NCBI GenBank assembly: GCA_958450365.1
Contig: CAUEEP010000915.1
Span: forward strand, 987,501 to 1,051,500
Direction of reading: 5' to 3'
DNA length: 64,000 nucleotides
Source: Mesorhabditis belari
Lineage: Eukaryota > Nematoda > Chromadorea > Rhabditida > Rhabditidae
The notes beneath the pieces are model-generated. The model searched no databases and was not told the origin of the DNA. It worked only from the letters and a program-made list of their open reading frames with translations. A program made the position numbers and the translations under genes. Of the stretch, positions 45,967-58,466 are shown in pieces (the stretch's first letter is position 1; each line of letters opens with the position of its first letter).

Positions 45967-47100
45967 TATTTTGTTTTTTTTTGATTTCAAGTTGTCTTAA
46001 TCCTCACGTTTCCCAAAAAAAATAAATGAAAATTGAGAGAAATCAAGATTTTTTGTTTGTTTGGTGGGAAATGAATGAAAATCAAAACATTCAATCATTT
46101 TGTTATTAAAAGTTATCCATTTAGCTTCCTGTTTCAAATTTTGACAAATAAACATCAAAATATTTCATTGATTTCATATTCTATCATTGATTCTCTTTAA
46201 TTTCCCTTTTTCTTCAATCTCTCCAATCTTTCCAATCTCTCCAATCCATTTTCTCCCCTTTCCATGTTTTTCTTTGACTTCTCTTCACCGTTTCCTGGGG
46301 AATAATCCCTTCCGATCATCATCACAGCTTCATTAGGCCTCAGGTCATGAATTTTTTTTCATTATAATAATAAATTTAATCGTTTCCGTTAGGAAATTGG
46401 TGTTTATTGCTAAAGAAAGTTTCTTTGAAAGCTTAAAATTCTTTCAAACCATTGGAAGTTCTTCATTTCAATACTGACTTTCCCCTTCATGTTCTTATTT
46501 TTCTTAACGGTGAAAAGAAGTGAAAGAAAAACATGGAAAGAAGAGAAAATGGATTGGAGAGATTGGAGAAAAAGGGAAATGTTCTTATTCTCTAACTCTA
46601 GCAATATATTTTGTCTAATTATAAGTTTTTGCAAGTAGACCATCTTCTTAGCTTTTCTCTCATTTTCTATTCTCAATCGAATGAATCATCTTGTAAAAAA
46701 GAAAAGAAAAGACATGGCATTGTCCTTGTTTGCCATTTATAAACAATGAATCAATAACATTTCCATCAGCGTTTGAGTCAATGAAAAAAACTTTTCAAAT
46801 AGAGTTGGGGATATTTCGGAAAACCGGTTTTGCTCTTTTGTTTGCCTCAGAAATTTGCTCTCATATGGCTATCGCTGGGCAAAACCGCACCAGCAATTGT
46901 GTTTTTTGAAAAAGACGGAAAAGGCATTGTTTTTGGCGATGAAAAGTGAAAGTTACGATTTCATTTTTATCCATAAAAGTCTCTTTGTTTCTAAATGAAA
47001 CTTTCTAAACTTCCTAACAGCTTAAAGGGTAATCTAAAGCTATTCTAATCGGTCGTGGCCACAGATTAAGTCAGCAAGTTTTTTCAGTACTAATTACAAT
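45967..47100. other. Intergenic, no gene seen
   Basis: 46190-46270 (TTTCTTCAATCTCTCCAATC..., AACATGG) is complementary to 46525-46580, a possible inverted-repeat element. No gene recognised. Confidence 0.4.
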
Positions 47101-47107
47101 GACAGAA

Positions 47108-48365
47108 TTACCGTATTGTCTCTAATAAATACCAGAATAACAACATTTTCTGCTTTAATAGTTTTTACTTTGGGTTTACATTGGAAAAAGATGTTCAGAC
47201 ATCAAAAATAGGTGATTAGAAACTGAAGAACTTGATTTTTTAAAAGAATAGAGTTAAAACTTTAGTTAAAAATCTATTTTGATCTGATAAGCAACTGTTA
47301 CTAGCCTTATTCTAGCAAGATCAAAATACTAAAAGATCTAAATACTAAAAGCCGCTCTCCAATAAAAGTCTCACCAAAAACCGATCGAGAAAATAAAAGA
47401 CTGCATTTATTAGAAGCAATACGGTAATCCCCTGGTTACATTAACAATAAGCTATAGCTTTCTGTCAGTAATCTATCCCAGTAGCTCTTTACCCAAAGAG
47501 ATCTTTGAACTAATTTCATACAATGAAGATTATACAATCTCTTTTCTAAACCAAACACTTTTTACACACTTTAATTCATCTCCGAGTCTTGGGTTTAAGA
47601 TTTCTCTAGATGTAAAGAGGTTTAGAAAAAGAGGAATTGGAGAAATCCGATCCCCACCCTCCGTTAACTATTGACTTGGTTAACTTAAAAATCTATTTTG
47701 ATCTGATAAGCAACTGTTACTAGCCTTAATCTAGATTGAAATACTAAAAGATCTAAATATTAAAAGATCTAAATACTAAAAGCCGCTCTCCAATAAAAGC
47801 TGCACCAAAAACCGATTGAGAAAATAAAAGACTGCATTTATTAGAAGCAATAAGGTAATTCCCTGGTTACATTAACAATAAGCTATAACTTTCTGTCAGT
47901 AATCTATCCCAGTAGCTCTTTACCCAAAAAGATCTTTGAACTAATGCCATAAAATGAAGATTATACAATCTCTTTTCTAAACCAAACACTTTTTACACAC
48001 TTTAATTCATCTCCGAGTCTTGGGTTTAAGATTTCTCTAGATGTAAAAAGGTTTAGAAAAAGAGAAGACGCCTTGGGATTGGAGAAATCATGCATTTATT
48101 AGAAGCAATAAGGTAATTCCCTGGTTACATTAACAATAAGCTTTAACTTTCTGTCAGTAATCTATCCCAGTAGCTCTTTACCCAAAAGATCTTTAACTAA
48201 TGCCATAAAATGAAGATTATACAATCTCTTTTCTAAACCAAACACTTTTTACACACTTTAATTCATCTCCGAGTCTTGGGTTTAAGATTTCTCTAGATGT
48301 AAAGAGGTTTAGAAAAAGGGAAGACGCTTTGGGATTGGAGAAATCCGATCCCCACCTTCAGATCG
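47108..48365. repeat. Tandem triplication (~420 bp unit) containing a MITE end
   Basis: Unit 1 47265-47685, unit 2 47686-48085 and a shortened unit 3 48088-48365 share TTTCTGTCAGTAATCTATCC and ACCAAACACTTTTTACACAC. The first carries TACCGTATTGTCTCTAATAA (47108) and TTATTAGAAGCAATACGGTA (~47408), the ends of a MITE. The duplication took place after insertion. Confidence 0.85.
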
Positions 48366-49619
48366 AATAGCCGCGATTTTTAAGTCCCCCCTCCATCATC
48401 AAATGAAAGAGTCTTGTTGCTTTATTAAAAACTTTTCTTTTCTTCAAATTTCAAATCTTTCAATGATTGAATCGTCTGTTTTTGACATCTATCTTCTATT
48501 ATCTTTGCGAATCTTTTCAAAATAATCGTTTTTTTCTTATTTTCTTCATTGTTGCAAAGAGATCTCCGAGATTTTCACAAATTTCTTCTTGGTCAAGAGA
48601 AAATTGGCTACAATTGCTGCTCAAAAAGGTCAAAGACGTTGATTCACAATCCATTTCTAAGCGAACTTTCATGTTACCATTTCTCTCGCAAATCTGCCAT
48701 TCTTTTTGATCTCAGACTTATGTCTGAATCCGGATTTCCATCGATTCTCTTTTCCTCCTCTTTTTGTCGACTTTTCGTCGCCTCTTGGCAGATAATCCCT
48801 TCTTTTTAGAGTTGTTCCTTCATGTCCTAAATCTGATCCCACAATAGTTCTCTTTTTGACTCAAACTTGTTTCAGCTAACTACTTTTTACCTAAACTTTT
48901 GGTATTCAATCAGAGATGAGACATTTTTGGGTTTAGGCTAATTTGAAAGGTTTATTTAGTTAGTTAAAGTTGAGATTTTATTGATTTACGTAAACTTTTG
49001 CTATCTAATGCTACAAAATCTTTTGTCTCTTTTGTACTTTAGCTCAAAACTAATTAATAAAGAAAGAGAATTCATTAAAGAATGAGAAACTCACTGATCT
49101 GCTTGCTTACAGTTGCTTTGAGTTTCTCATGAGCTTGCTTACAAAAAGATCAAAGATTCGTGCTATTTCTATGGCTTCAGTTTTTTCGATTCAAAATCAA
49201 ACTTCTTGTACTTCCATTAAGTTTCAAACTCCTGGAAAGTCTGCGGTTTTTTTCTTTGGCATCTTTCCGATCTTTGCGATCTTTCCGCCAAATCTCAACT
49301 GCGTATAGTTTTGAGTAAATAGAGTGTGTGAAATGGATGAGTGAGTTTCTCTAGAGATCTTTCTCTCAGACTTCTTTCAAATCCATTCTCGTTGTTCATA
49401 TCAAAGCCTCTTTCTCGAATGAGGTGAAAGGGCTTGAGGGCTCATTCACGCGTTTCCCCTTCCCTTCTTCCTCCCGTCAAGATGTGTGCACGGTATCAAT
49501 GTGGATGGATCGTTTGGTTCACCACTTCAACCTCTTCTTCCTTTCCCTCTTTCACTCACTCATTCACTCTCACCTTTTTCTCTCGATCCGTTTTGAACTC
49601 GTACACAGTTTTGAAAAGT
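48366..49619. other. Intergenic, no gene seen
   Basis: No exon pair with matching phases and no RNA gene found. Confidence 0.4.
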
Positions 49620-50200
49620 TTCCGCTTGATTTCTTCATTTTATATCAATTTCCAGCTTAATTTAGTAAATTTTACATAATCTGCAATCAAAAAAAGGATA
49701 AATCTAAATTTTTGAGGTGATAAATCTTTTGTACCAAGACATTATTCATTCTTAAATCTCTCAATTCCTAAAGATGTTGAAGTTAAACGAGCCAAAAGAG
49801 TCAAAAGAGGTCAAAGCCAGCATAATAAATAAAAACAAAAGAAAACCTTTCGAATAATTAATTTCTTTAGTTTATTCTCATTAAGTTTTATAAGCAAATG
49901 GATTTATAAACCTTTTAATATTAACAGAAAAGGTTTCAGCTTAGCAACTTATTCTTAAACCTCTAAATTTCCTACTCAATTTCCAATTTCCTCATTTGAG
50001 TCCATAAATCTTTACAAATTCAACGACAAATCATTTAAGCTTACTTCTATCATCTTCTAGTTCTTTTCTTTATAAACAACTGCTCAATCAAAGCTTCTTC
50101 TCTCAAAATACAAATTACTCAATAGTTCAAAATATGATTCCACCTTTGGACGAAAAAAGCTGATGTCAAATTTGCAATAACTCATTCAACTAGCACTTTT
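49620..50200. repeat. Dispersed copy of the 31497-32640 repeat
   Basis: From TTGATTTCTTCATTTTATAT to TCAACTAGCACTTTTTC it follows 31490-32310 closely, with internal rearrangement. Confidence 0.85.
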
Positions 50201-51165
50201 TCCTCCGTTTTTCGCGTTGGTTGAACATAATTTATAAGTGAAAAATTGAAAAATCCATCCCGGATTTTTAGCTTTTGTGGCCGGGCTTTTTCTTCTTATG
50301 GATGAGAGAGAAAGGCTGTCGACAGAGACTTCCATTTGCTAAATTGCCGCGTTGCCCAGGAGTTATTCAACGCTATGCTTGGAAAAGAATCAAAAGAATC
50401 CCTTTTTCTTGTTCTTTTCATCTTGACCAATGAATGAAACAATGAGTAACGATTGAAATGGCCTTACGACATTTTTAGTTTACTAGTTTTACTTAAAAGT
50501 AAAGTTCTTTCTGAAGACTGAAGACTTCAGGCTTTCTGTAGCTCAATTTCTAAGGAAAGCAAGACTTTGATGACTGACTAAATGACTCAAGTTTCTCAAA
50601 GAAACAACTTGAAACGTTAGAAGTTCACCAAGATTAAATCTGGAATTGAAATCCCGAGCAATTGATTGTGTCTGATGGATGAACGGGATGCCCGTCATAA
50701 CATCGACATTGCCACGTTTAGCCCATTCTCACCCCTCATTTCCCTCCTCTTTTGATCCCCATTTTTCACTCGTCTAAACATTTTCGATTTCATTTTAAAC
50801 CTTTAACTTTTGTAAGTTTTTAACAACTCCAACATAATCAGTCACGCTTTTTCTCAAATTTTGAGCATTTTTTTTGAATTGAGCATTTGATAACTTTGGT
50901 TCCACCATTTCAATCTCTCCATATTTCTGTTTAATAAACTTTCAAACTTTCCCCCATTTACAGTGAATCGCTTTAAACTCTTTTGAACTTTTATTGATCT
51001 TTTTCATGTCACCTTTGAAAAAGGTCTAAATTTTCAATATTGATTTTGCCGTGGTCTCTCGATTTTCCTTTCCCCTTTTTCCCACCATCTATTTGCTTGA
51101 AAGTTCTCTCTTTGACATCAAAGTTAACTTTTTAAAAATTGCTATTCAGATATTCATTGCATTTT
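50201..51165. other. Intergenic, no gene seen
   Basis: AT-rich. Nothing recognised. Confidence 0.4.
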
Positions 51166-51644
51166 CCGGGACAAATGCGACCTTTTTGGGACGAATGCTA
51201 TCTTTTTTTTGCGCACCCGGACATTTGCGCACCTTTTTTTCCGCACCTAGCCCATTAGCGCACCTTTTTTCGCGTTTTAAAAAGCTCTAAAAAGCTAATA
51301 TTAACCAATTTCTATTTCAAAAGTTGTTTTTCTAGGTAATTTGAGGGTGTCGAATTCAAATTTTGACATAACAGAGCGGGTGGAACCAATTTGAAAGACA
51401 AAATCAAAGCTAGATCAAATTACAGAAAATTGTCGATTTTTCTCTTTGTATAACTCCGTCCGTTTGTTTCCACAAGCTCTGATATGTCAAAATTTCGATT
51501 CTGCGCCCTAAAATTACCTAGAAAAACAACTTTTGGGATAGAAATTGGTTAACATTAGCTTTTTAGAGCTTTTTTAAAACGCGAAAAAGGTGCGCTAATG
51601 AGCAAGGTGCGGAAAAAAAGGTCGCATTTGTCCCACTCCCCATT
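51166..51644. mobile_element. Palindromic MITE 'GCGCACCCGGACATTTGCGC' (copy 2)
   Basis: Same family as 17331-17820, with arms mirrored across a centre near 51440. It starts GGGACAAATGCGACC and ends GGTCGCATTTGTCCC. Confidence 0.85.
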
Positions 51645-52254
51645 TTCCTATTTATGCTCATCTTCTTTAAAGCTTTAAACTTGTTTTTTATTTCATTTGG
51701 GAATTGAATACTTAAGCAAAGCTTGAAATAAGTTGCTATTTAGTAAAAAGGAGACAGTACATCAATTTTATTCTTTTAAGTTCTTTCTTTTAAGGTAAAA
51801 GGCAAATCTTTGTTTATTAGCTATACTCTAAAACGCTTTTCAGCAAAAAAAAAAGAATCGTTTTCATAAGCAATAATATAATGAAATTACTGTTTCGATT
51901 CAAGTCAAATAAATCCGCTAAAATGCTATGCATTATCGCGTTTTTCGTGCATTGAATGAAGGAAAAGATGAGCAATAGCCCACATTTATGCCTTTTTCTT
52001 CTTGAGTAAGTAAGCAACAACTGGTTCTCTTTCCCATTCATTGTTTCCTTTGATTCACCGTTACTGCACTTTTTCTTCATTTGTGCCATTGCATTTTGCT
52101 TTCTATTAGAATATTGGCATAAAATGTATAAACTTAACTCAATTGTTGATTGAAAATCAATCTTCTTGTGCCCAATTTTTGCCATCAAGTTCCAATTTTA
52201 GAAAAATCTCTTTTTACTTGAAAGCTATGAGATTTCGGGTTCACCATCGGAAAA
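51645..52254. other. Intergenic, no gene seen
   Basis: A minus-strand frame of 123 codons at 51817-52188 has biased, low-complexity composition and no flanking splice signals. Confidence 0.4.
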
Positions 52255-52525
52255 TTAGCTATTGACTTGGTTAACTATTGACTTGGTTAACTATTGAATT
52301 GGTTAACTATTGACTTGGTTAACTATTGAATTGGTTAACTATTGAATTGGGTTACTATTGACTTGGTTAACTATTGAATTGGGCTACTATTGACTTGGTT
52401 AACTATTGAATTGGTTAACTACTGACTTGGTTAACTACTGACTTGGTTAACTACTGACTTGGTTAACTATTGACTTGGGTTACTATTGGCTTGGGTTAGT
52501 ATTGAATTGGTTAACTATTAACTTA
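52255..52525. repeat. 16-bp minisatellite CTATTGACTTGGTTAA
   Basis: About sixteen units with variants (GAATTGG, GGGTTA, CTACTG). A single unit with its flanks also lies at 47665-47690 beside the tandem triplication. Confidence 0.95.
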
Positions 52526-52551
52526 TGGAGCAGCCTGGCACAAGGGCATTC

Positions 52552-52618
52552 TGGTATAATGGTTAGGACAGTTGCCCGGTAAACGAAAGATCACGGGTTC
52601 TAGTCCTGGCGCGCACAA
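52552..52618 (+). pseudogene. tRNA-like sequence
   Basis: GGTATAATGGTTAGGACAG resembles a Glu/Asp-type D arm, and ATCACGGGTTCTAGTCCTGG a T arm with one B-box change, followed by GCGCGCA and a T run. Loop CCGGTAA would place GGU (Thr) as anticodon, but position 33 is C and the stems pair poorly. It follows the 16-bp minisatellite directly. Confidence 0.35.
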
Positions 52619-53640
52619 GTTTTTGATCTGTCATATTTCTAACTACTCCACTCTCAGATCTACCATTCATTTCATTGAATATTTTTGATAAAGCTGAAAG
52701 CTTTCATCATTCATTCACGCAAGTTATGGAATGAGAAATGGAAAAAACCGAAGCTGGGCTGTGCAAACGTTTTTATGGTTGAAAGGGGAGCTTTGAATGA
52801 ATGATCAGATGAGACACCGACTTTCGCTTTGTGTGCAAAACCGCCTATTGTTGCCCGCTCACCGCTTTGACACTGGCTCATGTAATTCTGTTTTCGCGTT
52901 ATGAGACTTTAATCGTTTACCTCCACAAGATTACTCAGATAATTTTTGAAATTAGCTAGGAAATATTGAAGATATTGCCTTTATCCTTTACCTTTTTCCA
53001 TTTCTTTGAGTGTTCCTAGGTGGTAATTTGAAGATGAACCATTTCCACGCCGCTCTAATAAAATTTGTAGCCCTAATCATGGAAAATTGTGCTTATTTCT
53101 GTTGCGCTTCTCCAAGAATATATATTTCTCATTCTGATGTTTGTTTTAAGGCCTCCTACATTGAATCGTTTGTTTGAACCGCTAAACATCTCTATTCTAT
53201 TCTATTCTATTCTATTATCGTTCTGGTAGCTCTAACTCTAAATTGAGATTCGATTCAAATTCGGTTGAGAGTTACGTGGTTAGGATTGGTTTTCTCGAAT
53301 CCTTGGAATAGAGCTTTCTTCTCACTAATTCAAGGGTTGTCCCTCGACACTCGGCTCTCCTTTTTGTGGAAACTCCCAGGGTTTCCATTTCTGACCATCA
53401 AATTACTTATTTAGACTTGTTTCTTTCTATCTTTCTATCTTTATATCTTTCTATCTTCCTCTGACTACACTTCCTTTTAGAAAAGAGTTACAATGTCCTA
53501 GTGGAAGCCGATTTCAAATCTTGTTGTATCACAAAAATCTTTGCTAGACTATATTCAAATTGAGGCACAATCGGGGGCAGAGCAAGTCCGCTGGTGAGTT
53601 TAAAATGATTTAAAACAAAGAAATGATTTAAATCATTTAG
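52619..53640. other. Upstream of the FAM20-like kinase, no gene seen
   Basis: Contains a (TTCTA)n run at 53192-53215 and TTTCTATC repeats at 53425-53456. Probable promoter-side sequence. Confidence 0.4.
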
Positions 53641-53667
53641 TTTGGCGCGCGGGGGTGGGTGCGCAGG

Positions 53668-56600
53668 ATGCGCTTCAACCTGCGACGCGTCTTCGTCCTC
53701 TGTCTAATCGCTTTCTGCACAACACTTGTGATTCTATCATTCCCGAGAAGTGAAGGACCCTACGTGGATTCTGGTGAGTGCAATGAAGATTGATATCAGT
53801 TTAAAGGAGAGCTTTTGAATAAAGACCAATTCTTATTAAAGCCAAACTATTGGCAGGTTTAGTAATCTAGTTTTTGAAGTTTTATGTAGAAATGAATAGC
53901 TCCAATCGATTGGCCAATCCCGAAAATCCCCGGGTACAAATTTACAGCTGAATCTCTTTTTGTAACATCGAAAAAGCAAAGAAAATTGCCTATGTAAAAG
54001 GTGTTCTTTGTGCGGCAGCGGAGTCGCTCTCCATCTGGCCAACGGCCGCCTTATATAAGCTGTTTCTCGCGGCCAAGTTTTGGGAGAAATTTTTGCTTAA
54101 ATTAGGCTGATTTTTTGCTACAAATTTTACCTCATCCTAAAGCAAGATAATTTAGTTTTTATCATCAAATCTAATAAGAACAAATAACTTAAACAAATCG
54201 CTTCTTTTCATAAACAAATACACCGTATTTTTGACTAAAAATGATCAATCACAGATCAAAAATTGTCTTTGCTTATTGAATAAACAAAGCATTTCCAAAC
54301 GTGCTTGCAATGCAAAATTTGCAAAAGAAATCAGCTTAAACTATTTTAGATATCGAAAAAGATCCACAATTTCTACAAGCCGCTGTTCCAGAGGGAAGAC
54401 ATTTCAATTTTGATCAATTGAACACAAAGAAAGGACCACCAAGAGGTCGAGTCTATCCAAATGGAGCCGGTGAACAACTCACCTTCCAGAAACAACCAAA
54501 TCCACCAAGTTTAATTAAAAACACTGATTATGGAGATCCCTTTGGTAAGCAAATTTCAAATTTTGAACTTTATCTTTTGTTTCAGATTTTACTCCTCCAC
54601 ACGACCAACAACTTTTGAGAAGAATCTATGAAGCAATCAAGAGAATCGATTTCGATGAATTGATACCAAAGGAATGCACAGAGAAAACAACGTTGAAACA
54701 ATATTGGCTACAGACAGAAGGGTAAGCGAATTAGATGCTAAAATTTAACCAAAGCTCTATCGAAAGTTTTAGAAAGCAAGTGAGCGCTGATGATTCGTGG
54801 GAACGCTTCTACTCACACATTGGAAGCTGCGATATGTACAGGTTAATGCTTAATTTAGCTTAACACTGCTTATTAACACTGCTTAATTTAGCTCAACACT
54901 GCTAAGCCTAAAGAAAGAAGTTTGATTTTGAAATCCGACTTTTCAGAGATGAAACGGTGATCGACGAACTTCTACGGGATTTGAACAAATTCCCGATCAA
55001 GACCGTGCATATTATGGATGGAGGAACGCAGGTAAAATTGGGAATTCGATAATTCGGTGATTGATAGTGAAACAAAAACTTCTAGGTTAAACTCGTCTTC
55101 ACTTTCGAAAACGGTAAACAAGCCGTTTTCAAGCCAATGAGATTTGGAAGAGATTACGAGTCAGATATCAATCATTTCTACTTTTCTGACTTTGAAAGAC
55201 ATCAAGCTGAGATTGCCACTTTTCATCTTGACAAGTTTGTTTTAATCTTTTAGAATTAATCGTAATCAAAAATAAATAATAATGAATGTTTTTAGAATCC
55301 TGGGCTTTCGAAGAGCTGTCCCAACAGTTGGTCGAATTGTTAATATCACTAGTGATCTTTACGACAAAGCTGAGAAAAAGTTGAAGAAAACTTTCTTTGT
55401 TTCTCCAGGTTAGAAGCTGGAAATTTTGAAGTAAATGGAATTTAGCTAAAAATAAATGCTTTGTCGGTCGATGTGATTACTATTGTGATACAACGCATGC
55501 GATTTGTGGTCTCCCGGACTTGAAGGTGAATATAACATGAAACATAACATAGTTTTTTGCTTTCAGGAAGGATCTTTGCAAGTATTTCTACCCGATGAGG
55601 GATCGGTTCCTCGAAAGCACAACAGAAGTCCGTACAGAAGAACATATTCAAAGAAAAATCAGCTCGCCGAATGGCAAACGAATATGGACTATTGTACGAA
55701 TCAAGTGAAAGCAAAAGGAGTCTACGCTCATGGAAGGAAATTGTTGGATTTGATTGATTTACATATCATGGATTATTTGATAGGTAAATCTAAAGATTTT
55801 CAATTGAAATAAAGCCAAAAAAACAGCCAAAAACAGCTTTACATTTGAACAAAACTATTAAGCTGGTGAATTGAAAACTGCGAGACTTTCAGCTAAAATT
55901 TATTCAACATAAAACCATGAATTCATTCCAAATAATTTCCATTATTATTGACGACTTCTGCCCATTTTACAGGCAATTTGCGGATTCCTCTTTCGTAGTA
56001 GGATTTTGGTTTGTGGGTGAGACAAGTGTGAGACTCAAAAATGGAGGACTGGAGATGTCTCAGTTTGAGCACTTTCTTCAAAAGAAACCCATTTTGGTGT
56101 CAATGGAAAAGTTGTAGAGAATCAAAAATCAGGCTTATAGCGAAATTTCCAAAAAGATACACTTAGTAGTTTCACTTAAAATGCAAGTTTTGTGAAAATT
56201 CGTAAATTTGGCATTTCTTGAAAACGAGTTTTTGAATCGTTCTGAAAATTTGGATATAAGCTTGATTTTTGATTCTCTACAACTTTTCCATTGACACCAA
56301 AATGCGTTTCTTTTGAAGAAAGTGCTCAAACTCAAATAGCTCGCAGTTTTCAATTCACCAACCCAATATTTCAGGAAATCAAGACCGTCACCACTATGAA
56401 TCGTTCAATGTTTTTGGAAAAATACCTTCCTATGCAATTCATTTGGACAATGGCAGAGCGTGAGTCTTAGGCATTGCAATTTAACTCAATATTTGCAACA
56501 AATTGGCCTCTTTTAGCTGCCTTTAAGACTGTTTAAGATTCTACTTTTCAGTTTTGGCCGAACTGACTTCGACGATCATGATATTCTCCTCCCGTTGAAG

Positions 56601-57007
56601 CAATGTTGCCTGATTAGACCTAGAACTCTTCAAACTCTTCTCAACTACTACTCCGAGCCAAGATCCCTCACAAGAGCTCTTCATGACTCAATGTTCAAAG
56701 ATCCCGTTCATCCGATTTTAGCTTTCAAACACTATCCAGCCTTAGAAAGACGGCTACATGATGGTAAGTGAGAAAAAACGCTTAATTTCACCATAAATAC
56801 TCCTTTTCAGTGATCAAAGCCATTGATGGTTGTCTGCAAAAAGTGAGTGCATCGGCGATGGTGATGAACCATTTCCACAATTCGGCTGTTGCTGAAGATC
56901 AAGCTGAAGAGGAGTCAAAGAGTGAAGACACAGAACCCGCTCAAGATCCGAAACTTGCTCTACAAAAGCCAAAGGAACAAGATCTTCATGATCCGAATCG
57001 GAAATAG
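53668..57007 (+). CDS. FAM20-family secretory-pathway kinase
   Basis: Twelve exons in phase (53668-53773, 54350-54544, 54586-54721, 54773-54841, 54947-55031, 55086-55234, 55296-55408, 55446-55525, 55567-55783, 56375-56459, 56552-56763, 56811-57007) give ~547 residues. A short basic N-terminus and one hydrophobic segment (residues ~7-25) make a Golgi signal anchor. Kinase features: Lys ~213 in QAVFKPMR, Glu ~239 in [13 protein letters not shown], Asp ~387 in [11 protein letters not shown], Asp ~408 in [10 protein letters not shown], plus the conserved cysteines ([12 protein letters not shown]). FAM20 kinases phosphorylate secreted proteins (FAM20C) or proteoglycan xylose (FAM20B); C. elegans has one, famk-1. 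An acidic tail follows the fold. A mariner element fills the intron before exon 10. Confidence 0.94.
55858..56366. mobile_element. Mariner-derived non-autonomous element, copy M3
   Basis: Same ends and inverted arms as M1, without transposase codons. Its right end (...CACCAACCCAA) lies 8 bases before exon 10 of the FAM20-like gene, so the polypyrimidine side of that splice site is transposon sequence. Confidence 0.85.
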
Positions 57008-57149
57008 TTAATGTGAGTTGAAAATTAACTATTTAAAATGACTTTTTCAGTTTTTCAACCCAAGAAAGTGAGCTTAATCCTTTCAGTGATAATTTTCTTC
57101 TTGAAAAATTAGCTCCACAGAAATAAAGATCAAAAAACTGCTCAGTAGG

Positions 57150-57745
57150 TTGTGGGTACGATCACTCTCTTGTCATAAACACGGACCAACCATAATAACA
57201 TCACTGCCAGATTTCGAAATCGCCGTGCGTCGAGCCCTTTTTGTAGACCCCTTTCTGCCTGTGTGCCAGAAAGCGCGCGATTACGGGCGCGCACAAAGAA
57301 CGCCCTCTTGCCGGAGCCAAAAACCCATCTAATAGCTATAAAAACTGTAAAATTTTCACGAAATAAACTTTCAGATACTTGCATGGTCTATAGACGGGTC
57401 TTGGGTGAAAGTTCATTCAAAATTATGATCGATATTCAAAAAAATTACCCCACTCTCATGTTCAAGGACCAACCATAATAACATCACTATCATATTTCCA
57501 AACTGTTAAGCGGCAAGCCCTTTTTCTAGACCCCTTCCTGACTATATGCCAGAAATTGCGCGATTACGGGTGCGCACAAAGAACGTCCTCTTGCCGCAGC
57601 CAAAAAACGATTTAATAGCTATAAAAACTGTAAAATTTTTACGAAATAAACTTTCAGATACTCGCATGGTCTATAGACGGGTCTCGGGTGAAAGTTCATT
57701 CAAAATTATGCTCGATATTCAAAAAAAATTACCCCACTCTCACGT
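57150..57745. repeat. Direct tandem duplication, ~290 bp unit
   Basis: 57175-57465 and 57467-57745 are ~90% identical, from ACCAACCATAATAACATCAC to ATTACCCCACTCTC. The unit is richer in G+C than its surroundings (GCGCGATTACGGGCGCGCAC). Each copy keeps a + strand frame of ~65 codons containing TKNxLLPxPK and MVYRRVxGESSFKIM, which is notable but not proof of coding. Confidence 0.85.
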
Positions 57746-58466
57746 GCCACATTCCTTTTGCCTTCTTTATTTTTCCAATTCTCGTGCAAATGTGCCTTTT
57801 TCCACAACGAATTGTCTGTATTGCAAAATATGGGTTCACCATTTTTTGTCATTAAAAAAAGTGTTTTGTTTTTGAGCTTATACCTCTAAATACAGATTGT
57901 GCACATTATTGTGATATCTAGCCTCAAAGAACAGTGTTTTTAAAAAGAATTTTCCTTTTCCTTTTCCTTTCATTTTTATCCTATGAAAAGTCGCCTTTCT
58001 GACTACGTGTGATGTCTTTTTTTAGGAAATTTCTTTTTTTTTTTGAAATTTAGCCTAATTACCGGTGAAAATTTAGAAAATTAGCTTATTTTTAAAGATT
58101 TTAAATGGTCCTTAAGCAGCTTTGACAAGTTTTGACAAATTTCGGTGGCTCTTCTTCTCTCTCTGGGTAACTTACTCTTTTTGTTTTTGCTTTCTTCTCT
58201 CTATTTCTTTTTTGAACTTTCTAATTTTTTTTGCTCAAAGCATAAAAATTTATTGATAAACCCGTGTTGAATTTTGACAAATATCCATTGTTGATGAAAC
58301 ACTCAAGAAACTTCACCGTAAACATTCACGCCGAGCTTCGTTCGGTACAAGAACACGCTGAAATGAGAGAATAACTTTGAAACTTTTATTATAAGCAAAT
58401 TCATTATTATTTTATCTTTAGAAAGATTAAATCTCTTTAGCTGAGTCTTTCTGGTTTACCTAACTA
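57746..58466. other. Intergenic, no gene seen
   Basis: AT-rich with poly-T. Nothing recognised. Confidence 0.4.

Noticed and set aside
51817..52188. 123-codon minus-strand frame
   Set aside because: No recognisable domain, odd composition and no neighbouring exons.
55442..55714. 90-codon minus-strand frame
   Set aside because: Lies opposite coding exons 8-9 of the FAM20-like kinase.
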